NCBI GenBank assembly: GCA_016931185.1
Contig: JAFGFI010000096.1
Location: 1 to 37,231, forward strand
Length of the DNA: 37,231 nucleotides
Reading direction: 5' to 3'
DNA from: Anaerolineae bacterium
GTDB taxonomy: Bacteria; Chloroflexota; Anaerolineae; B4-G1; SLSP01
Under the pieces are notes generated by a model. The model was not told the origin of the DNA. It searched no databases and saw nothing but the letters and a program-made list of their open reading frames with translations. Position numbers and translations under genes: made by a program. Position 1 is the stretch's first letter; the number at the start of each line of letters is the position of its first letter. Positions 32,075 to 37,231 of this stretch are shown here, one piece after another.

Positions 32075-34840
32075 ATGAACCCAAGGGATTTAGTAGAAAA
32101 GTTATTATCCGCTGATGATGCGGAGACTCGACATCGGTTGTTGACGCCGCAGCCCGCTGCGTTTTGGTATGCGGTCGCTGATCTGCTTAAAGAAGCAGTG
32201 GATGAAATCCGGTTGCGCGATCCACGTGTGGCCCTGGCGCGGGCCGAGGTTGCGGCGGAGGTGGCCGCATTTGCCGATCTGCCTTATGGTTATGCCCTGG
32301 CCGCCTGGGCGCGGGGCAATGTTCTAATTCACCAGGGTGAGTATAGTGCATGTCTGACCTGTTATCAACGGGCGGAGGACTTTTTTGCTGCTGAAGGTGA
32401 TGAGGTCGCAGCGGCGCGTTTGCGGGTTAATCAGGCGTTTGTGTTCAAGAACCTGGGGCGCTATGACGAGGGAATACAGACTGCGCAGGCTGCGATTGCG
32501 ATGTTGCGGATGCAGACCCCGAAAATGCAGGGGCCTTGTTCGCCCTCTATCTTTCTGGCCAGCGCGCACAATGCCCTGGGGACACTTTCCCGGTTGTCGG
32601 GACGGTATGACGAGGCGCTGGCTGCGTTTTCGGAATGTGTCCGGCTGTATACCGCTTTGGATGAACCGGTACGTTTAGCCCGCGCGTGGATTAACCAGGC
32701 TAATCTCTTGGAAAATTTGGACCGTTTTACGGAGGCTGAGTCGTTGTTGCAACGGGCGCGCGAGATCCTGGTAGCAGAAGCTCGTTTCCTCGAAGTGGCG
32801 CGGGCCGATCTGAATCTGGGCGTTCTCTATACCCGGATTGGACGCTATGACGCCGCTGATCGGGCATTGACACAGGCCGAACGCGGTTTTGCTAACCTGG
32901 ATAATGCCCTAGAAGAGGCGGTGGTGGATTTGTATCGTGCTGACCTGTATGCGGCGTTTAATTTGCACGAAGACCTGCTGCGGCGCGCGAACCGGGATTG
33001 GCCTGTGTTCGAGGAGCGGGAAATGCAGTGGCACGTGGCACGTGCGTTACTCCACCAGGCGCGCGCTTGGCGCTCCATCGAAGCGTTTACGCGGGCAGAG
33101 GATGTTTTGAAACGGGCGCATGCTGCCTTTGTCCGTATTGGCGACCCGGTGTGGATACAGCGGGCAAATTTGGAGCGTGCCGCGCTGTGGGCTGCTATGG
33201 ATGATTGGATACGGGTATTGCCATTGGCGTTGGAGGCTGTGTGGGGCTTTTTGCAGTATGGCATTGAGAGTTTTGCGGCGCGGGGTGCGCTCCTGGTAGC
33301 AAAAGCCCACCTGGTTTCCGGGCGTGTAACAGACGCGCTGATTTATTACCGGCAAAGTGATGCCATTGGAGAGCGCCTGCATATCCCGGCGTTGTGTTAT
33401 CGCGCGCAGCACGGCCTGGGACGGGTGGCAGAGGCCAATGGGGAAGTGGAGAGCGCCCGGCAACATTACGCGCGGGCGGTGACCTTGATCGAGGATGTGC
33501 GGCAGCGATTGCCGGTTGAGGATTTCCGTCTGGGATTCCTGGAGGACAAACTCGATGTTTACCAGGACGGTGTGCGATTGTGTTTACAACTGGGATATGA
33601 GGCCGAGGCGTTGGCTTACGTGGAGCGGGCCAAGTCCGGCGCGCTGGTGGATTTGTTGCTCGCCAATTTCGACCGGTTTACGCAGGATGCGACAGTGGAT
33701 GCCTCCTTACATTCTCGTCTGGTTGCATTGCGCGAACAACTGAACTGGCATTACGCGGATATAGACACACAAAGCAAGCTCACTGGTGATGCCTCGGATC
33801 AACGCCAGAGTGGGGGCGAGGTGGAACGTCAACTATGGGCGCAGATCGCCGCTCTGGAGGGGGAAATTACCCAGATCTGGCATACCACTCAACACCAATG
33901 GCCGTTGTATGTGCCGTGGGATAGACTGGAGGGTCTGTCATCCTATAGTTTGCAACCTGACGAGAGCTTATTACATTATTACATCGCTGGTGAGCAGATT
34001 CAGGTCTTTATCCTGGACGCTCATGGCTTGCGCGCGTGTGTGCCGTTAACTTGTACGGTCTCCCAGGTCAGCGAAACCATAGCTGCGTTGAGTACGACAA
34101 TAGCCACAGTGATGGATTTTGGTCCGGCGTATGTGATGCATACACTTTTACCCTTGAGCCATCTCCAATTGAACTGGCTTTATCAAGATCTGATAGCTCC
34201 ATTGTTGCCCTTCCTGGCAGAGATTGAGCGGTTAATTATCTCTCCTGATGGTGTGCTTTTTAATGTGCCGTTCCACGCATTGTGCGATGGCGAGATTTGC
34301 CTGTCGGAGCGCTATGAAATCGCCTATGTGCCCAACGCCGGGGTATTGCAGCTATGTCGCGCCGCTTACCACGGTCGCCGTAACGCCCCACGCGCGCCCC
34401 TGATTGTGGGATATGCGCGCGGGCAGGCGCTGCCCCACGTCGTGCCGGAAATCAGCCAGGTAGCATATTTGCTGCCGGAGGCAGTGACACTTACCGGCGA
34501 GGATGCGACGTTAGCCGCTATCCTGGAACATGCCGCTCATACCTCATGCCTGCATCTTGCGACCCATGCGGTGTTCCGGCAGGATAACCCTTTGTTCTCC
34601 GCGCTGCAATTGGCGCGTGGGGAGTGGCTGCGTGCATTGGATCTCTATGCGCTGCGACTGGAGGGCGCGCTGGTCACACTCAGTGGCTGCGAGACCGGGC
34701 GGCATCGTCTCTTGGGCGGCGATCTGGTGGGCCTTAGCCGTGGCTTCTTCGCTGCCGTGGCCTCTGCTTTGCTCGTCAGTCTCTGGCCTGTGGACGATGT
34801 CGCCGCGCAACTGCTGATGAAGCACTTTTACACCGAATGA
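32075..34840 (+). CDS. TPR-CHAT caspase-like protein, CHAT domain cut short by an in-frame TGA
   Basis: A 921-residue protein. Residues about 60-480 are tetratricopeptide repeats (for example WARGNVLIHQGEYSACLTCY, ARLRVNQAFVFKNLGRYDEG, ADLNLGVLYTRIGRYDAADR). The CHAT protease region (about 620-921) has SPDGVLFNVPFHAL, the catalytic histidine H831 in LHLATHA and cysteine C872 in LSGCETG. A TGA at 34838 stops translation after HFYTE, but the same frame continues with the normal CHAT end (GAALRTAQ...HPFYWATFCLLG), so the last strand of the fold is lost unless the codon is read through. No clear ribosome site: the CATAACT array is directly upstream. It may act with the preceding sigma/anti-sigma pair, as CHAT proteases do in some signalling systems; this is inferred. 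Confidence 0.88.
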   Translation: MNPRDLVEKLLSADDAETRHRLLTPQPAAFWYAVADLLKEAVDEIRLRDPRVALARAEVAAEVAAFADLPYGYALAAWARGNVLIHQGEYSACLTCYQRAEDFFAAEGDEVAAARLRVNQAFVFKNLGRYDEGIQTAQAAIAMLRMQTPKMQGPCSPSIFLASAHNALGTLSRLSGRYDEALAAFSECVRLYTALDEPVRLARAWINQANLLENLDRFTEAESLLQRAREILVAEARFLEVARADLNLGVLYTRIGRYDAADRALTQAERGFANLDNALEEAVVDLYRADLYAAFNLHEDLLRRANRDWPVFEEREMQWHVARALLHQARAWRSIEAFTRAEDVLKRAHAAFVRIGDPVWIQRANLERAALWAAMDDWIRVLPLALEAVWGFLQYGIESFAARGALLVAKAHLVSGRVTDALIYYRQSDAIGERLHIPALCYRAQHGLGRVAEANGEVESARQHYARAVTLIEDVRQRLPVEDFRLGFLEDKLDVYQDGVRLCLQLGYEAEALAYVERAKSGALVDLLLANFDRFTQDATVDASLHSRLVALREQLNWHYADIDTQSKLTGDASDQRQSGGEVERQLWAQIAALEGEITQIWHTTQHQWPLYVPWDRLEGLSSYSLQPDESLLHYYIAGEQIQVFILDAHGLRACVPLTCTVSQVSETIAALSTTIATVMDFGPAYVMHTLLPLSHLQLNWLYQDLIAPLLPFLAEIERLIISPDGVLFNVPFHALCDGEICLSERYEIAYVPNAGVLQLCRAAYHGRRNAPRAPLIVGYARGQALPHVVPEISQVAYLLPEAVTLTGEDATLAAILEHAAHTSCLHLATHAVFRQDNPLFSALQLARGEWLRALDLYALRLEGALVTLSGCETGRHRLLGGDLVGLSRGFFAAVASALLVSLWPVDDVAAQLLMKHFYTE

Positions 34841-35008
34841 ACTGCCGGTGCGACCGCTGGCGCGGCTTTGCGGACGGCCCAGCGTGCCGTCCGCGATCAC
34901 GTGCAAATCACGCCGGCAGGCGAAAAACTTACCCCCTATCGCCATCCCTTCTATTGGGCGACTTTCTGCCTCCTCGGCGCGCCGGAAGTGAAGAACAGCG
35001 AAGTGTAA
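34841..35008 (+). pseudogene. Detached C-terminal end of the CHAT domain
   Basis: In the same frame as the TPR-CHAT gene, 55 codons after the TGA read T-A-G-A-T-A-G-A-A-L-R-T-A-Q and then YRHPFYWATFCLLGAPE before TAA. This is the usual final helix and strand of CHAT domains. There is no start codon or ribosome site of its own. It is a degraded remnant, a readthrough product, or the result of a base error (TGG to TGA would be enough). Confidence 0.7.
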
Positions 35009-35052
35009 AGACGACCGTAGATTGTGCGTGAATCTCAAAATGCGCCATTTCC

Positions 35053-35101
35053 GTAATCTGTAATTCCTGACTCTTAACTCGCGACTCACAATTTTCAACT
35101 C
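35053..35101. repeat. Seven heptads upstream of the secreted PKD protein
   Basis: GTAATCT, GTAATTC, CTGACTC, TTAACTC, GCGACTC, ACAATTT, TCAACTC in tandem. The rest of 35009-35139 contains no gene. Confidence 0.88.
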
Positions 35102-35139
35102 GTGCCGGAAAAACATCCATCCCGGCGTTATATATTATT

Positions 35140-35155
35140 AAGGAGTGTGAATATG
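35140..35155 (+). promoter_or_regulatory. Strong ribosome site and ATG that probably start the secreted protein
   Basis: AAGGAG (35140-35145) lies seven bases before ATG 35153. The frame (MALLEKSHSVEGENNS...) stays open into a hydrophobic, T-rich stretch but is out of register with the mature protein. One added T in a tract such as T7 (35318-35324) would join them and give a signal peptide ending in SPVLA-DTPP. Confidence 0.55.
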
Positions 35156-35295
35156 GCTTTACTGGAAAAGTCGCATAGTGTGGAAGGGGAGAATAACTCC
35201 TTTTTGGTCGTACTCAAGGCCCTGGTCTGGGGGACGGGATCCTTTCGGTATGGGTGCGACTCGGTGATTTTTATGGGCCGGGGTCTTGAGCTTTT

Positions 35296-36150
35296 TTGTT
35301 TCACTTTTCTTTTTCCATTTTTTTCTCATTTCTTTCTTTTTCCCCCGTGCTGGCGGACACGCCACCTGTCCCACTGCCTCGCGATTGTGATGATGTGACT
35401 CCACCGGGACGGTTGGCGTCTTGCTGTCTCTACGGATATGTCTACGATGGTGCCACGACGGTGACAGGCGCGCTGGTTACGGTGGAAAGTCCGACAGGAT
35501 CACTGACGGCGACCACGCGCAGCGGCGTTGCCAGCACGGAGCCGTATTACCGCATTGACCTCACCGCTGATCCCTTAAGCGCGACGGTGGGAATGCCATT
35601 AACGATCACAGTGGTGTACGGGTCTCTTCGTGCCCAGCGCGCGTGGACGGTGCAGGCCAGTGGGCAGCAGGTGGATGTGGGATTGCAGTTAAGTGATCGC
35701 TGGCAGGAGATAGGGGAGGGATCGGCCAGTCAGGGCGGCATAAGCCAGAATGATGGCTATTCCGGGCCAGTAGATATTGCTGCGGGGCCGGATGGCAGTA
35801 TCTACGTAGCGTGGGTAGATAATACCATCGGTAACAAAGAGGTCTACGTCAAGCGCTGGAACGGTGAAATCTGGGAGGAAGTAGGCGCGGGATCGGCGTT
35901 CGGGGAGGGCATAAGCGACAACAGTGGTGACGCAGGCCGCGTGAGTATTGCGGTTGCACCTGGTACTGCTCCTTTTGAAGAAGGTATTCCTTACGTGGCC
36001 TGGACCGATACCACGTCGGGGCTAGGGCGCATCTATGTGCGGCGTTTTATAAGTGAGACATGGCAGGTAGTGGGTGCGGGATCGGCCAGTGGCGCGGGCG
36101 TGATCAGCGATCCGCCTAACGGCCACTCCCATGGAACACAGCAGATGTAA
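35296..36150 (+). CDS. Secreted protein with propeller-like repeats, N-terminal part (frame-disrupted at both ends)
   Basis: The first possible start in this frame is TTG 35296, giving a hydrophobic signal-like segment and a cleavage site SPVLA-DTPP. No ribosome site serves this TTG; the strong site at 35140 feeds another frame, so the true gene probably starts at 35153 with a frame change in the T-rich stretch. After the signal comes a CNA-B/carboxypeptidase-regulatory-like region (GYVYDGATTVTGALVTVESPTG), then repeats of about 50-60 residues with the pattern DGSIYVAWVDN...EVYVKRWNGEIWEEVGAGSA, as in beta-propeller-like surface proteins. The frame stops at 36150, while identical repeats go on in the next frame. 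Confidence 0.72.
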   Translation: MFHFSFSIFFSFLSFSPVLADTPPVPLPRDCDDVTPPGRLASCCLYGYVYDGATTVTGALVTVESPTGSLTATTRSGVASTEPYYRIDLTADPLSATVGMPLTITVVYGSLRAQRAWTVQASGQQVDVGLQLSDRWQEIGEGSASQGGISQNDGYSGPVDIAAGPDGSIYVAWVDNTIGNKEVYVKRWNGEIWEEVGAGSAFGEGISDNSGDAGRVSIAVAPGTAPFEEGIPYVAWTDTTSGLGRIYVRRFISETWQVVGAGSASGAGVISDPPNGHSHGTQQM

Positions 36151-37231
36151 TGAACTCTTACAACCCCGCCCTAGCCATTGGTCTAGACGGTATCCCTTAC
36201 GTAGTGTGGCACGATGATGGCGTCCAGAATGTGGACTATGACATTTACGTGCGCCGGTTTATGAGCGATACCTGGCAGGAGGTGGGTGTGGGGTCAGCGA
36301 CAGGCGCGGGTGTGATCAGTCTGCCAATGGATAATTCAATCAACGCTTCGATTGTGGTAGATCCTGACGGTGCGCCTTATGTCGCTTGGATGGAGTTAGT
36401 AGACGGCGTGTGGCAGATCTACGCGCGGCGCTGGAATGGTACGGTTTGGGAAGAAATGGGGACCGGTTCGGCAAGTGGTGGTGGGATTAGTGATAGTCCT
36501 GGCAGTACTCATAATCCCCAGATAGCCATGGCTGCTGATGGTACCCCCTACATAGTATGGCAGGATCAAAGTGATGGCGATTGGGAGATCTACGCGCGGC
36601 GCTGGAACGGTGTGGATTGGGAAGAAGTAGGAACCGGGTCTGCCAGTGGCGGGGGCATCAGTATGAATGATGCTGTGTCAGGTGTGCCCACTATTGTAAT
36701 CCCGGCGGACGACGCATCCCTGGGTAACGGTGTGCCCTATGTCGCGTGGATAGATTTTAGCAGCGGCAACATGGAAATCTACGCCCGGCGTTGGGAGGCT
36801 GACGGGGTACAGTGGATTACCCCCACAGTGGCCTTCGCAGGATCGGCGCGCAGCGGCTACGCGCCGGTGAGTGTGCAATTTACAGACGTCTCCGAAGGCG
36901 ACATCGGAGCCTGGACGTGGGACTTTGGGGATGGGACCAGCAGTGGGGCGCGGCATCCCCTGCACGATTATCTCGCGGCGGGTACATACACCGTCACGCT
37001 AGCTGCCGGGGGACCGGCGGGGGGCGATGTGATCACACGCGCGTCCTATATCACCGTGTTACTCACCGCGCAGTTTAACGCCGCGCCTAAAAGTGGCACA
37101 CAGCCGCTTACAGTCACGTTTACCAACGCTTCCACCGGGGATATTGCCGGCTGGCAGTGGGATTTCGGCGATGGCACGACCAGCACGTTGCAGACGCCGC
37201 CGCCTCACATCTACGCCACTGCCGGCACATA
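36150..37231 (+). CDS. Secreted protein, continuation: propeller-like repeats and PKD domains, runs off the window
   Basis: The ATG at 36150 overlaps the preceding TAA and opens a frame without stop to the window end (360 codons). It carries further copies of the same repeat (GIPYVVWHDDG...DIYVRRF, GAPYVAWMELV...IYARRWNGTVWEEMG, GTPYIVWQDQS...). PKD domains follow from about residue 230: VAFAGSARSGYAPVSVQFTD, WTWDFGDGTSSG, and a second with WQWDFGDGTTS. PKD domains are common in cell-surface proteins. The repeats match those upstream so closely that both frames must come from one gene; the -1 change lies around 36120-36150. There is no long homopolymer at that spot. Confidence 0.8.
   Translation, partial: MNSYNPALAIGLDGIPYVVWHDDGVQNVDYDIYVRRFMSDTWQEVGVGSATGAGVISLPMDNSINASIVVDPDGAPYVAWMELVDGVWQIYARRWNGTVWEEMGTGSASGGGISDSPGSTHNPQIAMAADGTPYIVWQDQSDGDWEIYARRWNGVDWEEVGTGSASGGGISMNDAVSGVPTIVIPADDASLGNGVPYVAWIDFSSGNMEIYARRWEADGVQWITPTVAFAGSARSGYAPVSVQFTDVSEGDIGAWTWDFGDGTSSGARHPLHDYLAAGTYTVTLAAGGPAGGDVITRASYITVLLTAQFNAAPKSGTQPLTVTFTNASTGDIAGWQWDFGDGTTSTLQTPPPHIYATAGT

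Noticed and set aside
36812..37078. 88-codon plus-strand frame near the right end
   Set aside because: It overlaps the PKD-domain frame and reads as Arg/Gly-rich low-quality sequence; the PKD frame is clearly the coding one.
1..37231. tRNA, rRNA or complete insertion sequence
   Set aside because: No cloverleaf, rRNA core sequence or transposase-like frame was recognised on either strand.

Overview
The window looks like a chromosomal segment of a Chloroflexota bacterium, probably Anaerolineae/Caldilineae-like. This is inferred from the style of the proteins: a Tat/lipobox family-5 binding protein with a Pro/Thr/Glu linker, a giant secreted repeat protein ending in a YLPVV-type tail, and a sigma / double zinc-finger anti-sigma / TPR-CHAT group. 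No rRNA or tRNA gene is visible, so the taxonomy cannot be fixed from this sequence.

Layout. (1) 1-6908, minus strand: a LacI-family regulator, then an Opp/Dpp-type ABC importer in the order ATPase (OppF type), lipoprotein binding protein, permease OppB type, permease OppC type, and the first 25 bases of a further gene that fits OppD. (2) 7052-12871, plus strand: a promoter, a structured leader, a 1,826-residue secreted protein built of seven repeats of about 215 residues, and a strong intrinsic terminator. (3) 13105-29011, plus strand: one lipid/polyketide locus. A three-subunit biotin-dependent acyl-CoA carboxylase (carboxyltransferase, biotin carboxylase, biotin carrier) is followed by a PfaA/HglE-like iterative synthase divided over several reading frames (KS-AT; ACP; first half of KR; second half of KR plus DH), a protein with CLF-like, AT and double-hotdog DH regions, and a PfaD-type enoyl reductase. 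A Sfp-type phosphopantetheinyl transferase follows (29420-30214). Together they could make malonyl-type extender units, activate the ACP and build a polyunsaturated or hydroxylated long-chain acyl product. (4) 30375-37231, plus strand: an ECF-like sigma factor, an anti-sigma-like protein with two HC2 zinc fingers, a TPR-CHAT caspase-like protein, and a secreted protein with propeller-like repeats and PKD domains that runs off the window.

Two themes cross these boundaries. First, tandem heptanucleotide (7-bp) repeats occur between genes and also inside coding sequences, where multiples of 21 bp keep the frame. The clearest case is nine heptads (63 bp, 21 codons) inserted in the phosphopantetheinyl transferase. 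Second, several domains are broken by a single lesion: a -1 frame change at an A7 tract between ACP and KR, an in-frame TAA plus a perfect 21-bp inverted repeat in the middle of the KR, an in-frame TGA in the last part of the CHAT domain, and two frame changes in the last secreted protein. The three frame changes would each be cured by one extra base, so assembly error must be excluded before invoking recoding or phase variation.

No CRISPR array, tRNA, rRNA or intact transposase was found.
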